Assembly: GCF_963676685.1 (NCBI RefSeq)
Contig: NC_092344.1
Location: forward strand, 101,586,749 to 101,650,748
Direction of reading: 5' to 3'
Length of the DNA: 64,000 bases
Origin: Mytilus edulis
Taxonomy: Eukaryota; Mollusca; Bivalvia; Mytilida; Mytilidae
Of the stretch, positions 1 through 41,600 are shown piece after piece. The translations under genes and the position numbers were made by a program. Position 1 is the stretch's first letter; every line of letters begins with the position of its first letter. A model generated the notes under the pieces. The model had not been told where the DNA came from. It searched no databases and worked only from the letters and a program-made list of their open reading frames with translations.

Positions 1-500
1 TAGGTAAGGCATTACAGTGTCTTGTGTAAAATTGACACAAGTAACAGGAAATTCTTATCAATTAACCGATTTATTCATATATTGTATTTTTCTTTTATTA
101 TTTAATGTGTATTCCATTACTGTATTTAAATCAAAATTCGAAATGGAGGTAGAGCGACCTAAATATTTTATCCTTTTTACCTAGTAAGATGCCCCATGAA
201 ACACTGCTTTTCAATAAAAAAAAATGTATCCTATATATATATATATTATTTTGATTGACTATAAGCCTAATTGTACATCCCAATTCTTTTTTTAAAGAAT
301 CTAGCGACTTATATATTTTGTACGAAAAGATATAAAATTTCTTCATAAACTGTTTCTGGAACAATAAGTACAAAATCCTTTTCTGGAAAAATGAAGCCAT
401 ACCTTTGCAAATTAACCTAATAACTTTAAAGTCGAAACCCTACCTATACGTATTTCTGTTGCACTTCAAAAGTTGTACTTGCGGGAAGATAAATGGGATT
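1..500. other. AT-rich flank, no gene seen
   Basis: The stretch holds a short TA microsatellite near 233-247 and short open frames without splice signals or family resemblance. I see no gene or recognisable repeat here. Confidence 0.5.
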
Positions 501-542
501 ACTAAGGTTCTTTGATGTATGCTATCTAACATGGGGTGTAGG

Positions 543-579
543 TATAAAATACGAGGTTCTTCTGTGGTCATCATCATTT
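543..579 (+). promoter_or_regulatory. Core promoter: TATA box plus initiator
   Basis: TATAAAAT lies at 543-550. About 31 bases downstream is TCATTT (574-579), which fits the TCA(G/T)T(C/T) initiator with the A at 576 as the likely transcription start. The spacing is that of a focused RNA polymerase II promoter, and it stands 56 bases before the ATG of the small gene at 632. Confidence 0.6.
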
Positions 580-631
580 CAAGTTTTCTTATAACACACA
601 TCGAGATAATATTACCACATTAGTCACAATC

Positions 632-904
632 ATGGAAGCTGTCTATTTAAAAGTACGCCTTGCAGTGGTCGAACACCACTTCCGTAAAGCCTGCCAGCAA
701 ATTCATCATCTGAACCACCGACTTTCCAACCTAGAGCAAAGATACAATAAAGCTAAGAAAGAAGAAAATCGGCCTTTCAGGTACTCATTGCGGCTCCGAA
801 TAGCAGTAGTTGATGGTCTTCGTGACGTTTACCATGAGTTTGCTTTCCGAAAGGCTAAGGAATCCGAATATCTCAAAAGTGCAATAGTGAAGCTAAGCTG
901 TTAA
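632..904 (+). CDS. Small intronless basic helical protein, unrecognised
   Basis: This 90-residue single-exon frame begins at an ATG in good context (A at -3, G at +4). A TATA box and initiator lie upstream and AATAAA follows 117 bases after the stop, so the unit reads as a real, short, unspliced gene. The protein is rich in Arg, Lys, Glu, His and Leu, with no signal peptide or membrane segment. Residues about 15-45 have heptad-like spacing (HHLNHRLSNLEQRY) suggesting a coiled coil, and a second helical stretch follows (LRLRIAVVDGLRDVYHEFAF). I do not recognise a family and assign no function. An intronless layout in an intron-rich genome could mean a retroposed or taxon-restricted gene. It could also be a fortuitous frame, though the promoter and polyadenylation signals argue against that. 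Confidence 0.65.
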   Translation: MEAVYLKVRLAVVEHHFRKACQQIHHLNHRLSNLEQRYNKAKKEENRPFRYSLRLRIAVVDGLRDVYHEFAFRKAKESEYLKSAIVKLSC

Positions 905-1020
905 TTAGACTACAGCAGTATGTCGGACTGACAGTTTCGAAAAGGTTCTTTTCAGAGCCACACACATATTTCAAAAAGAGTCTGAATTGTTGAACATGTA
1001 TTTATCTGATTTTATAGTTA

Positions 1021-1026
1021 AATAAA
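1021..1026 (+). terminator. Polyadenylation signal AATAAA
   Basis: A canonical AATAAA lies 117 bases past the stop codon of the 632-904 gene, followed by T-rich sequence. It is the likely mRNA 3' end signal. Confidence 0.5.
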
Positions 1027-1542
1027 TGATTTGGTTAATCCTCGAAATTGCTTTATTTAATTTGGGTCCCTTGAAACTAATAACGGTATGTTACATTTCC
1101 AATGAACGTTTGACATCGCCAGTACTGAATTAATCTACTCAATTCGGTTGCAATCAACTTGGTGGGTGCAAAACTAAAGACACAACATTTTATTTTATGT
1201 AAGTAAAACATCTCAGTATGGAAAAACCATAAGTAACTAAGCTTCTCTTCAAGTTGAATTCCAAGTTTTACCCATCACCGAAATAAATTGACAATGGGTT
1301 GATATCTATACTATTAAACGAGAAGACCTCATTTTGGGTGTCGCTTCTCTTCCTTCCACAATAAATCAATCATCATGCCTCTGTGTCCTATAGGTAACAT
1401 GCATAGTCGCATTTGTCATCCATTCTTATGATTATTCAGATTGAGTTATTTTAGGAGAAAAACGACAAAAAAGGAGTCCGGATATGATTCCGTCATCGGA
1501 CTGACTTTTAGTCATAGATAAGACTTCCGGTTTTAGAGATGC

Positions 1543-2436
1543 ACAAATACAACCAATCGTATGATAGATAACAAAAATGAAAAATAAATAAGCCAATCAG
1601 AGCGTTCTCCATATCATGGTGTTTAGATCGCAAGAACCACAACTATTATATCTCCTTAGAGAGGACAATTATTTTTCGCGTTTCATATCATGGTGTTTAG
1701 ATCGCAAGAACCACAACTATTATACCTCCTTAGAGAAGACAATTATGTCGTTGTTCTCCTCTTATATTTAATGCGTTTCCCTCGGTTTTAGTTTGTTACC
1801 CCGATTTTGTTTTTTGTCCCTGAATTATGAGTTTTGAACAGCGATATACCACTGTTGCCTTTATATACCTCCTTATCTATATATAGAGGACAATTATTTT
1901 TCGCGTTTATACTACTTTAATATATAGAGACTCTCTGTATTCTGTCTACTGTTTTCTTTGAAGTGTTTACTATTTAAGGGGTCATACCAGTTGTATATAT
2001 ATTAAAATAAGTAAAACATTTGACACAAGTACAACCAATCGTATGATGGATAACAAAAATGGAAAAAAAATAAGCCATTCAGAGCGTTCTCAATATCATG
2101 GTGTTTAGATCGCAAGAATCACAACTATTATATCTCCTTAGAGAGGACAATTATTTTTCGCGTTTCATATCATGGTGTTTAGATCGCAAGAACCACAACT
2201 ATTATACCTCCTTAGAGAAGACAATTATTTTTCGCGTTTACATGTATCTACATGTAAACTACGGTTATACTACTTCAATATATAGAGACTGTCTGTATTC
2301 TATCAGGGACTTTCTATGTTAGTATGTTAGTATGTTAGTATAGAAAGTCGGTCCTGATTTTGTCTACTGTTTCCTTTGAATTTTTTAATATTTAAGGGGT
2401 CATACCACTTGCATATATATTAAAATAAATAAAACA
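1543..2436. repeat. Direct duplication of a ~0.4-0.5 kb unit with nested ~73-bp repeats
   Basis: A unit beginning with ACAACCAATCGTATGAT at about 1549 recurs at about 2030. Both copies contain a nested pair of ~73-bp repeats carrying GTGTTTAGATCGCAAGAA (about 1620, 1694, 2100 and 2174), and both end with AAGGGGTCATACCA (about 1976 and 2394). The second copy is shorter. The short open frame at 2098-2322 is part of this repeat and I do not call it a gene. Confidence 0.75.
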
Positions 2437-2570
2437 TGCTCAACTTCATCTAAAACTACCTCGACCAAAAAATTTAACCTGAACCGGGACAGACACGGAC
2501 GGACGAACGAACGAACGAACGGATGTACAGACTAGAAAACATAATGCCCATAAATGGGGCATAACAATTT
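2436..2570. repeat. Dispersed repeat, family A (GGGGCATA-ended)
   Basis: The sequence runs from a CTACCTCGACCAAAAA-type block through an expanded ACGA microsatellite (GGACGAACGAACGAACGAAC) to ATAATGCCCATAAATGGGGC. The same layout occurs at 19436-19852 and 27136-27367. The closing ATGCCC...GGGGCAT is a small inverted repeat. This repeat is familiar from mussel DNA; its class is not settled. Confidence 0.7.
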
Positions 2571-4500
2571 ATTGTTGAAAGGGAAAATAGTGATTTAGCA
2601 AAAATGAAAGTAAGGTAGAGATTAGAAGTAGGCAGGACCTTTTTCGGGGCGTCGGGATCGGGTGTTTCTAAGCTCGGGATTTGGGGATTGATCCTTACGG
2701 GATCCTGGAATATATTTTTCGATTGTGTTAAATTCTGCATCTCGGGATTTCATGGTTTTAAACCCGGGATTTCGGGATCAGGACCCGTCCGACCACCCCT
2801 CAAATTAGCCTTAGTCATTTATACATGATTCATTTCCTACCATTGGCATGTGAATAAGGCTCTCAAAAGAAAAAGAAAACACTGATGGATTGTTCTAGAA
2901 GCATATTTTATTAGACTAATAATGGTCTATATATAAGCAGTTACATTTATTTCATGTTTGAAACGGTGCAAATTGTTAATTTGATTTGACTTTTACCAAA
3001 AGAAGCATTGTAGCAAAGGAGAAGAATAATTGTGGTCTGAGGCCAGACACACGAAAATAATTGAATTTAACAGAAAGGAAACAAATATCGGATTTTGGAA
3101 AAAGGGAGAGGGCTTTTGATACCTTTTATGAAATTCTCCATACATAATATCTTTTACAAAATATCATCCTACAACAGTCTACAAGCTGTATATGCCTGCG
3201 ATTTCGCGGGTGTGTTCTAGTAAAATTGATTTATCGAAATACTATGTCAGTGATTAATGTTGTTCAGTGGCAAATATTTCATGGATATTCGGGACGATGA
3301 AATATCAAACCGTTGTGCCGTTTTTCTAACGCCCTAGATCATATCGTGACAAGAATTACATGTCACAATATCCATACGTATTTTTTTCGTATTTCTTCTT
3401 ACTTTCGGTCATTGTTCTTTTATTTGACCAAAACGAAATAGAATCAACGAATTCCCGTTAAGACTGAAGTATATTATAAGATTGAAGCATTTTATTTTCT
3501 TTAGATAAACTCTTATTTTAATTTACTTTTAATCTGATATAAACCATTTGTTAAATGCACTATATTTTGAACGCAATCATTGAATTTCATTGGTCGTCAT
3601 TTCAATAATCAAGCTTTACAAGTTATACAAATTCTCGATTATTGGAAACAGCAAAATAAAACAAGAAACATTCCAATAAATATTTCTGATTAAATATAAG
3701 ACATTTGTGTGCATTAGTGTTGTTATGTAAACATATTTAATTAGGCTAAATATGAATATAATTGTTATAAAAACAGTAATTATCTACTGAAGTGCTTCAA
3801 ACGATTTATTTACATTCTTATGTTTAGGTCTAGACTTAGAAGCCATTTGAGATATATTTCATGTTAAAGCTGGAATATTTATATATTGGTCCAAGATTAA
3901 AGAATGAAGTCTCGACAAATAACACTTGAGTAAATTTAAAATGAGTGAATACAGAAGGAATCTAATATTCTTTGTTCTGTACGACTCTCTTTGTAATCAA
4001 ACAGGATAAATGATGAATACATATATAATGATAACTTATCTGTGAGAACTGATATTAAGTATAGCAGTAATTGTTGTCAAAATACCTTTATTTTGACCAT
4101 GCATAGCTTATTTTCATATTTCACAACAAGCAAACTCGCAGCAGTAAAATCAGACGTCATGGGATGATGTTTTACTTGAGCACTCGAAATGAATGGCACA
4201 TAGTTGCTCTTTTCCGCCAATTCTACCAGAGACATATAATATATAGAGAATAATACATGGCAAAATCCGTATCATATGTCGTATCATCCCGAGACACCAA
4301 TATCAGCCCAAGGGCCTTTAGGCACATATGCAAATTACTGTATTTACTACTAAACATATGATAAAATATATTATTATATGTCTCCGATTCTACCAAGTCA
4401 GGACTATAATATCCATTACTAACGGTTCCAATTACGATTACCTGAGCTGATTTTCTAATTTACTATCCAGTAAATATATATATATATACTTAAAATGCAA
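2571..4500. other. AT-rich intergenic stretch, no gene seen
   Basis: Near 2640-2790 there is a short region with repeated CGGGATTT / GGGATC words, possibly a degraded repeat. The rest is AT-rich with no coding signal, RNA gene or clear repeat. Confidence 0.4.
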
Positions 4501-5963
4501 AGGCCGAAGTTTAAGTGTACTTTTGTAGTGGTTAAGGTCCGATAAACCCAACCAATAAATAGATACAAACCTTGTGATCATTCCATACACCTATTGCCAA
4601 CAGTATGTGAGAAAATACACCTCCAAAAAATATTCCTTTATGAAAGAGGTAAAGGTCAGATTAACCCTACCAATACAGTTGACCTATTGCTCAATGTATC
4701 TGATAAACATGCTAAACCAGGAAAACTAAATGCTAAGCCATGAGTTGTGGAAGTGAAGGTATAGAACCACTAATTCAGGCCCGGTCGGAAAAAACATACA
4801 AGAAAATAGTACATATTTTAAACAAAATTAGGAACTACGCATAGCTGTATCTTTGTAAATAGTGGGAATATTTTGGTAGTTTTTGTATTAAATGAAAGCT
4901 TTGGCACTTGGGATCACTGCAGAACCCTTGTTAAAAGTTTTACTTGAATAATAAAGAAGTATATGAAATTTCAATAGAAGGGCACATTTGGCCTGTTGTT
5001 CAGATCAGAAGTTCCTGTTTTTGTACTATCAAACTTCAGGGAACCAGTACGCTCTAATATGCAATTAGAGGTATGTTGATTCTTTCGGCACAAGTCAGGA
5101 TAAGGTACAGTTTTGACATGAAATAACTGTCACTTTATTTGAACTTAAGACAAAGCCATAAATGCTTGAAATTGCACAATTTAACATAGAAAGCAATGGG
5201 GCTATGAATTAGTGGTTTTATACCTGAAGTAAGATTGATTTTTCCACCCTACAATCATTTCATACACCAAATACAGTTGCCCTACTCTTTATAGTATCCA
5301 AGAAAAAAAAAGAAGCTAATAATGACTAATGACCGATAGAAATTCCATATAATAGTATTAATACACCAAATAGAGTCGACCTACTGTTTATTATAGTATC
5401 TGAGAAACGGACTTGACCCTAAAAAGATTAACTGTTCACTGATTGATGAAATTAACTAAGGGCAAGATGGATTCTGTTTGAAGGTCACTTAGATCTTGAA
5501 ATGATTCTATATATCAATTTAGTTATATTATTTGTCATAATGAGTGAAACAAGAGTGCACATGCGGAAATGTTTTGCTTTCTTTACTAATCATTGATATT
5601 ATGTTGATAGTCCTAAATATAAAGCTTTACTACAACTATCACATACACTAAACATGATCAAAGATAATGAGGTCAAGGTCATATAAATCAAACAAGAAAT
5701 ACATGTACACCAGTCACCTTACAATCATTCAATACACTAATTGTAGTTGACCCATTTCTTAGTTTCTAAGAAACAGACTTAACCAAGAAAACTAAACATT
5801 GACCAATTAACCATGAAAATGAGATTAAGGTCAGATGAACCATACCAAGGAGAAGTGTACAGCCTACAATCCTTCCATACAACAAATATAGTTGACCTAT
5901 GGCCAATAGTTTAAGAAAAAACAGACTAAAACACTGAGCAATGAACAATGAAAATGAGGTCAA

Positions 5964-6538
5964 CAGGGTTTCCCTGGGTCCAATATTTTTTCGCCACCTC
6001 TTTCGCCAAAACAATACATTTTTCGCCACTTTATTATTTTTTCGCCAAGTATTATCAAAAATTATGTTTAAAATTTACCTTTTTTTCTACCCCCCCCCCC
6101 CCCCCTTTTTTCCCTTAAATAAGATGATTTTGACCCATTGTGTCTATGTTTATTCTCTAAAACTTATTTTAGAATCTACATTTTAATGAATAAACACTAA
6201 ACATTTACTTTAAAACAACATTTTTAACTTAAAAGGGGAAAATATTCATTGTATTTTAAACAACTTTTCTAAATGAGGGGCCAATATACTTTTAACAATA
6301 AAGAAGATATAAGTCCTGGAATACATGTTTTGATCATATAATACCCGTATAGTTCGTAGGGAAAGTTTCTTTAAAAGAAAAATACTGATGCCCTTTTGTA
6401 CTAAGAAGTGGTTTTTACAGCAAAACAAAAGCTTTTATCACATGAAATTGATCCTCATTTCATGTGTAGTCATTACATTAAAGGGTTACTCTCATTCGAG
6501 GGGTTGTTCCCAACCTTTTGGATAGATTTCTTCATAAC
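5964..6538. mobile_element. Truncated hAT-like non-autonomous element
   Basis: The sequence starts CAGGGTTTCCCTGGGTC and continues with repeated TTTTCGCCA words and a later block around 6337-6420. It parallels the left half of the complete element at 23383-24443. Similarity stops after TTCATAAC near 6537, so the right terminus is missing. Left flank GAGGTCAA resembles right flank CAGGTCAA, but the surrounding repeat also contains this word, so a target duplication is uncertain. A 17-C homopolymer run is at about 6090. Confidence 0.75.
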
Positions 6539-6954
6539 GACAGGTCAAGGTCAAATAAAACATGCAAGACTGACATGTACATAATAAAATATTTCCATTC
6601 ACCAAATATAGTTGATCTATTGCATATAGTATAAGAAAAAAAGACCAAAACTCAAAAACTTAACTTTGATAACTGAAACATGAAAATGAGATCAAGGTCA
6701 GAAGACACCTGCCAGCTAGACATGTACACCTTACAATAATTCCACACACCAAAATATAGTAGACCTATTGCATACAATGATAAGAAAAACAGACAAAAAC
6801 TTAACTATAACCACTGAACCATGAAAATGAGATCAAGGTTAGATGACACCTGCCAGTTGGACATGTACACCTAACAGTCCTTCCATATTGAATATAGTAG
6901 GCCTATTAGTTTAAACATATTTATTTATAGTGGATTGGGAAACAAGTTTTGCAA

Positions 6955-7205
6955 CTTATATTAATCCCTTTCCACTTTGCGGGTGCGAGTGCTGCCTTGT
7001 AGCGGCATTAGCCTGCTCTTTTTCGAAATTTACAAGGGTGTCTTTAAAACATGCAAGAGATATGGCTCTCTCGAGACCATACTTGTAAATGGTGTCAAGG
7101 GAGGGCCGAAAATTCAGTTCCTGAAATTTTCATCCCAGACGGGAATCAAACCAGGAACCTTTGTGTTAGTAGTCCGATGCACTAATGCTTATAGCATCCG
7201 AGATA
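6955..7205 (-). repeat. tRNA-derived SINE-like repeat
   Basis: The block contains GCGGGTGCGAGTGCTGCCTT and CTTGTAGCGGCATTAGCC, a combination I recognise from mussel interspersed repeats. On the minus strand, GGTTCCTGGTTTGATTCCCG near 7137-7156 reads as a tRNA B-box, with an A-box-like stretch upstream, which indicates a tRNA-derived head. Confidence 0.6.
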
Positions 7206-7624
7206 TGGACTTGAACACCAAAATTTAACCTTGTTCACTAATCCATGAAATGAGGTCGAGGTCAAGTGAAAACTATCTGAAGGGCATGAGGACCATGCAA
7301 GGTACGCACATACCAAATATAGTTATCCTATTACCCATAATAAGAAATTATTGCAAAAAATGCTACAGGGTAATTATTGCAATAATTGAAACTCACATTT
7401 TGAAATTTTTTTTTGAATCAAACAAGATATTCTGAATATCGCAAAAAAAAATTAAAATCGCATTTTAGACTAAAATGACAAAATTGCAATAATAAATGCA
7501 CGCAATATAGGATACCAATGGAACAATCCAAAACAAAGTGTGTAAATGAAAGACAATCAACAACAAAAGGAAAAAGTAAAAAAAGTAGTCAAGAAAAAAT
7601 TACAAACACTAGACATTATGAAGC

Positions 7625-7760
7625 CCTTTATAGCTTGCTGCTTGCTGTGAGCCAAGGCTCCATTTTGAAAATTGTACTTAAACCAATAATTGCTAGCTTT
7701 TTATACATTTTGACCTGGTCAATGGCACTCATACCACATCTTCTTATTTATATCAAAGAT
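7625..7760. repeat. Dispersed bivalve repeat, family B (degraded)
   Basis: The words TTTATAGCTTGCT, GTGAGCCAAGGCTCC and GGCACTCATACCACATCTTC match the family seen at 11387-11815, 35168-35322, 38348-38432 and 58038-58172. An unrelated open frame at 7518-7778 runs through it and has no gene-like support. Confidence 0.65.
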
Positions 7761-7992
7761 AATGGAGTACAATGTTAGACTATTTTGCTAAAAAAAATAT
7801 CAAATTGTATCTGTTAATGAATCTGTTATTGAATTTGTAAGAGATGATAATTCAATCATCAAAATCATAAAATGATAATGTGCAGATTTTAATCGGTGCA
7901 GAGTATGTGAGTAATAAATCATTGTACTTAAATAATAGCACTTTAATAAATAGATATGAATGACATTATTTTTTTAAATGTTTCTAATTGCA

Positions 7993-37139
<29,147 letters not shown>

Positions 37140-37320
37140 TTTCACTTTCAACGTGCTTCCGGTTGAGGTGATAATAATATTGAAGTCGGTCGTCGGATTT
37201 GATACCTCGGATTTGCGGAAAATGAAGTCGAGCATTCGATTGGACATATTTTTGTCACATGATTATAATTGTTGTCAAAAGTTACAAAAGTCACATGTTT
37301 CAAAACTAGTTTATTATTTT
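37140..37320. promoter_or_regulatory. Bidirectional promoter between QARS1 and the divergent gene
   Basis: The ATG of QARS1 (37139, minus) and the end of the first plus-strand exon (37340) are only 200 bases apart. No TATA box stands out. Two GTCACATG E-box-like octamers lie at 37254-37261 and 37290-37297. Transcription start sites cannot be fixed from sequence alone. Confidence 0.55.
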
Positions 37321-37340
37321 ACAGCGAAGATTTGTTTTCG
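37321..37340 (+). other. 5' noncoding exon of the divergent gene (3' end only)
   Basis: The sequence ends TTTGTTTTCG before a strong donor GTAAGT at 37341. Joined to the acceptor at 38593, the frame of the ATG at 38601 meets a TAG at 37307-37309 upstream, so the exon is untranslated and that ATG is the first in frame. The 5' boundary is not known. Confidence 0.55.
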
Positions 37341-38347
37341 GTAAGTATTTTTAAAAGTTTACTATCCCTAGTTCAAAATAATTCAAATTTAATAGACTGA
37401 TTTACTATTTCAATCTTGACCGAAATATAGATTTTTTTATTCTTATTCAATATTGTCAGAGACATATAATACATTGTAATATTGTATTATATGTCTCTGA
37501 TATTGTTCTATAATTTATTTGTTTTCCAGTGGCTCTTGTCTTATTCAAGGATTTGTATAGTGTCACTTTACAAATCCTTGTCTTATTTAAGTGCTAATAT
37601 TTGTGTGTGATATGAATATGCGGTAAACTAATGTTACTTAAATTATTAACATTAGCGCAAGTATTTATATGTGTCATTGATTATCCGTGTACGGTTAAGA
37701 CCGATTAACTATCCCCAAGTTGAAAAATCCAAAGATTCATTATACAGGCATTCATTGTATTTTGTCGGATCACATACATGTTAATTTTTAATGTAATGAA
37801 GTTGCGAAATTGTATACATATACGTTTTGGTGCTTAAGTAATTATTAAAAAAATCGGGAAAACGTAAAACCAATTAAAGCTATAAAATAAAAATGTAACC
37901 GACTATAATCGAGTTAATTGTACTGTAAATGAAACACTCAAATTAAATAAAAAATCCAGTCATCAACACCGAAATCCGTTATAGTTAAAAGAAATAAAAC
38001 ATATAAATCATGATAACCACTGACGATGTTTCGGATTCTGAACAGGCATGGAGACATGATGTGGCGAGGTTGTACTAGTTTTCGTTTGATCCCGGCACTT
38101 GACTCGGGAGTTCCCTCTTTTAATCCCGAGCAGTTGAATAAGACAAGATACATGGAGGTATTTTCAAAATGGTATCGCATGTAATCTGCCTTAGTGACAT
38201 ATTAATAAATCCTAAAGGACCACGTCTATAATATCTTGTTTAAAACGAACCGATTCACCAAATTGTGTATTTTTTTCTTCCTTAAAGATATATTGTTTAA
38301 TTTGGTTTTTTTTCGTTCCAAAAATTCATATCGAAACATTCTTAAGT

Positions 38348-38432
38348 TATAGTTGTTAATGTCTGTGTCATTTTGGTCTCTTGTGGACAGTTAATTGTCT
38401 CATTGGCAATCATACCACATCTTCTTTTTTAT
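38348..38432. repeat. Family B tail
   Basis: TATAGTTGTTAATGTCTGTG, TTTTGGTCTCTTGTGGACAG and GTCTCATTGGCAATCATACC occur in order, 160 bases before the first coding exon of the divergent gene. Confidence 0.75.
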
Positions 38433-38592
38433 AATTATAGTCCCTCATTTTTATCTAAATATCATACGGTATTGAGTAAGTGCGTCTTGGTAAACTGATC
38501 ATAAATCATATTATAATCATTATTTCCTGGTTTTCCAATGCATACGTGAAACAAAGTAAACAAATGTCACGGCTGAAAATCTTTCATTGCAG

Positions 38593-38661
38593 GTGATAAA
38601 ATGTTGACCATCTTGTCGTTCTTAGGACCAGCTGTACACAGCCAGCTAATGAAATATGGCA
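38593..38661 (+). CDS. Divergent gene, first coding exon
   Basis: It lies between acceptor TTTCATTGCAG and donor GTAAGT. The ATG at 38601 (A at -3) opens MLTILSFLGPAVHSQLMKYG, ending in phase 1. Confidence 0.65.
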
Positions 38662-41600
38662 GTAAGTAACTGTAATAAATTGTTTTGCTTAAGTTTAATT
38701 CATGATTTCAGAATAAACAAATTTACAAACGTAGTCAGGAGAAATCAATACGTGCATCATGAGAAATCAAGACGTGCATCCAACGAAATTGTCAAAATTG
38801 AGAGATAAAGATATTTAAAATAAACATGAAAACATGTTATAGGTTTTCTACATATCAAACTCGTCAAATATCAGCCGCGAGCCACAATGTGAACCTTTTT
38901 GCATGGCTTGTGAGCATAGCGAACGACAAAAATAAAGTATTACATTGTGGCAAGCGGCTTATATCTTCTATCTATGTACAGAAAAACTTAATCTATGCAT
39001 ACCAGCTATCGGCGACGTAACAATTATTGTCAGAGGAGACGTTATCAAGGACGTCACAAAGAGTGAGGAGACACTATCAGGGACGTCACAAAGGGTGAGG
39101 AGACGTTATCAATTACTGAATTAGCTTACTTTCGTCAACGTAAAACGGTCTTAGGAAGGGAGAAAGACCACAAATAGCACGATAAAAGAAGATTGTCGGA
39201 GTTTCTTTGTAAAAAATATCGTAAAATACTTGCCGCCGTTGACACAATAATGTGAATAAAAAAAAGGTTGACATTGATGCTCGCGGCTGATATCCAACGA
39301 CACATATTTGAAGACTGAGTTGAAACCCCAAATACCGATCATATTTATGTGTAGAAAAAAACTAAGCATACCAATTTTCTCAGTAAATTTCATATGAAAT
39401 TTAAGTTTCTTATTTTTTAAGCCTTATTAATACTCATTCACATATGAGTCATGAAATACATTATAAGTTGGTCTTTCGCCAGTTTATAAATAGTGAATTA
39501 TATAAGGCAAATATATGAGGCTGATGGTACCAAACGGACTAAAAAATATAATAAAACGAAGAATAACAGACAATACCAAGGCCAAACTGAATAAAAACGA
39601 CGAAAGGGAAAAAAAGATCAAGACTGAACAACACAAACCCCACAAAAAACTGTGTGTGGTCTAAGTTGCTGCGGAATGGTTAGCAGATATTTTCAACTGA
39701 CGGCCACCTTTCCGCGTGTTACTAAGTGTAATTAAGCGAATGTCACAATCTAGTAAATGTGGACAGATATATTCCATTAGTATTAGAATTATACCCGGAT
39801 AACTTCCCTGTCAAAAAAGATTCAATTGGCTATTCGTGTTTTGCTGTTATTCTTTTTATGATATGCATGTGTACTTGAAAGCTCTAGTGAAATCTCTGTC
39901 ACAACGTATTTGTTTCTTTAGCGATATCTGGGAACATTTTAAGAAATGTGTTCCTGGCGATAAAAATAAAGTAAATTACAAAAAATAATTAAAGTTCATT
40001 TGTTCATGTGAAAGGTTAATGTGACTATAAAACTGACAGGTTTGTTTATGTTTCAGTATTTGACCCTAAAAGACACAAAGAGACTTATACAGATACATAT
40101 GATTTATTCGGATTTAAGCTGGATAGTTCAACAACAAGTCGCCTGCAAAACAGCCTTCCGCATTCTACACAAGATACATTTAATGGAAGTACATTGGACA
40201 GCACATCTAGTGAAACCAATAAGGAAAGATATGTACGTGGTAAAATAAGGCCTTAGTTTGGCCCTTTTTAATTGCATTGGCATAAACTTAAAATTTTATT
40301 CTTTTAAAATTATTCTTTTCTTTTAATCAATGAAAGGGGCTACATCCTTTTGATATGTTCAGCTCACAAATGGCACGTGTGGATAAAAAAATTTGACAGA
40401 AGTCATTCCAATGTTTTCTCTTTTTATTTTATTTTAGAATGGCGTAAAATCTATTCTTTCCTCAACAAAAGATACTGAAGACATTAATGTATTGGAAAAG
40501 AAAGTGAGCTTTGCCTCAGATATTTGCATAGTACATGAATTTGAACATGACAAGAACGAGAGAGTTTTAAGTATGTCAACTCTAGCATCAATGGGATCGG
40601 AACTTATTCCTGATCAGTATCTAATGTTTCCAGAACTGAATGACAATAATAACGTGAGTTATAAATTTTAGTTGATAAGGAAGGGAGGATAAAATTAAAG
40701 AATACGTTTGTCAAATTTTGAAAACTGTATGATAACCTCAAGATGCCTATATACAATATAAGTTGTCTTTCATCGGTCATTGGGTTGCTATATCATTGAC
40801 AAATAAACAACGCCTTATAACTTTTTTCAGTTTACATGCAATACAAACAACATAACCAATAAACGCATTACAACAGTATCAATATGAAATTATGTAGCAC
40901 AGATTATGTTCCTGGATAAAGGACAAAACATAACAATCTATACAGTATTACACAGATAGAAGGGGACAAACACTATGTGATATTCTTAAATTGGACACAA
41001 GTGAACTGCAAGCAGGGAATGTGTAATTGAAATACAGATTATTGAGAATATACGAAGACAATCAATTTTAAACTCCGTTCACTCGTTACAAATGTATAAA
41101 TCTGGGACTATAACGGCAATTAATGTATGCAGTAAAATACCTCAAAGACAAATACGTAACATGTTAATGTAAAGGTTTGCGGTATGCATGGTATGGAGCT
41201 CATCACCAAACACCAACACAAATAATCCGGTTTCATACTTATCCACTCTACACCATTCAGTAGTTTTACAGTGAGTAGTTTATTTGATGTACTGTGTATT
41301 GCTCTATGCTCATTATTAATGCATGCTGGTTTTATTATTTTACACCTATATTTGCTGTTTGTTTCAGAATCGTGAACCAAAAGCATTTGTGTTCGGTTCG
41401 TCGGAAAAACACTGCTCTGACCACAGATTAGCTGACCACCTATAGACCAAAATAGATTATATAGAAAGAATACCAATTTATGGATTATTTCTAAATTTAA
41501 TATAACGTAGCCAACAGTCAAATGATAAACGGACACACAAACATAATATATAGAAGACTCAGCATACAAATGTGCAATATAATAGTAATAGTAACAGATA

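Larger units (their letters stand above)
4500..7450. repeat. Diverged ~150-200-bp repeat units, partly tandem
   Basis: Several degraded units share the ordered words ATGAAAATGAGGTCAAGGTC, then a CCTGCCAG/ACATGTACACC block, then TTCCATACACCAAATATAG, GACCTATTG and AGAAACAGAC. Copies are visible around 4640, 5280, 5640, 5820, 6540, 6690, 6830 and 7230, and again at 45640-46440. Divergence suggests an old array broken up by later insertions. No gene is supported here. Confidence 0.7.

Noticed and set aside
5766-6186. Opposed short frames around the hAT-like repeat
   Set aside because: They are composed of TTTTCGCCA repeats and a poly-C run; the same sequence elsewhere is part of a transposon without coding content.
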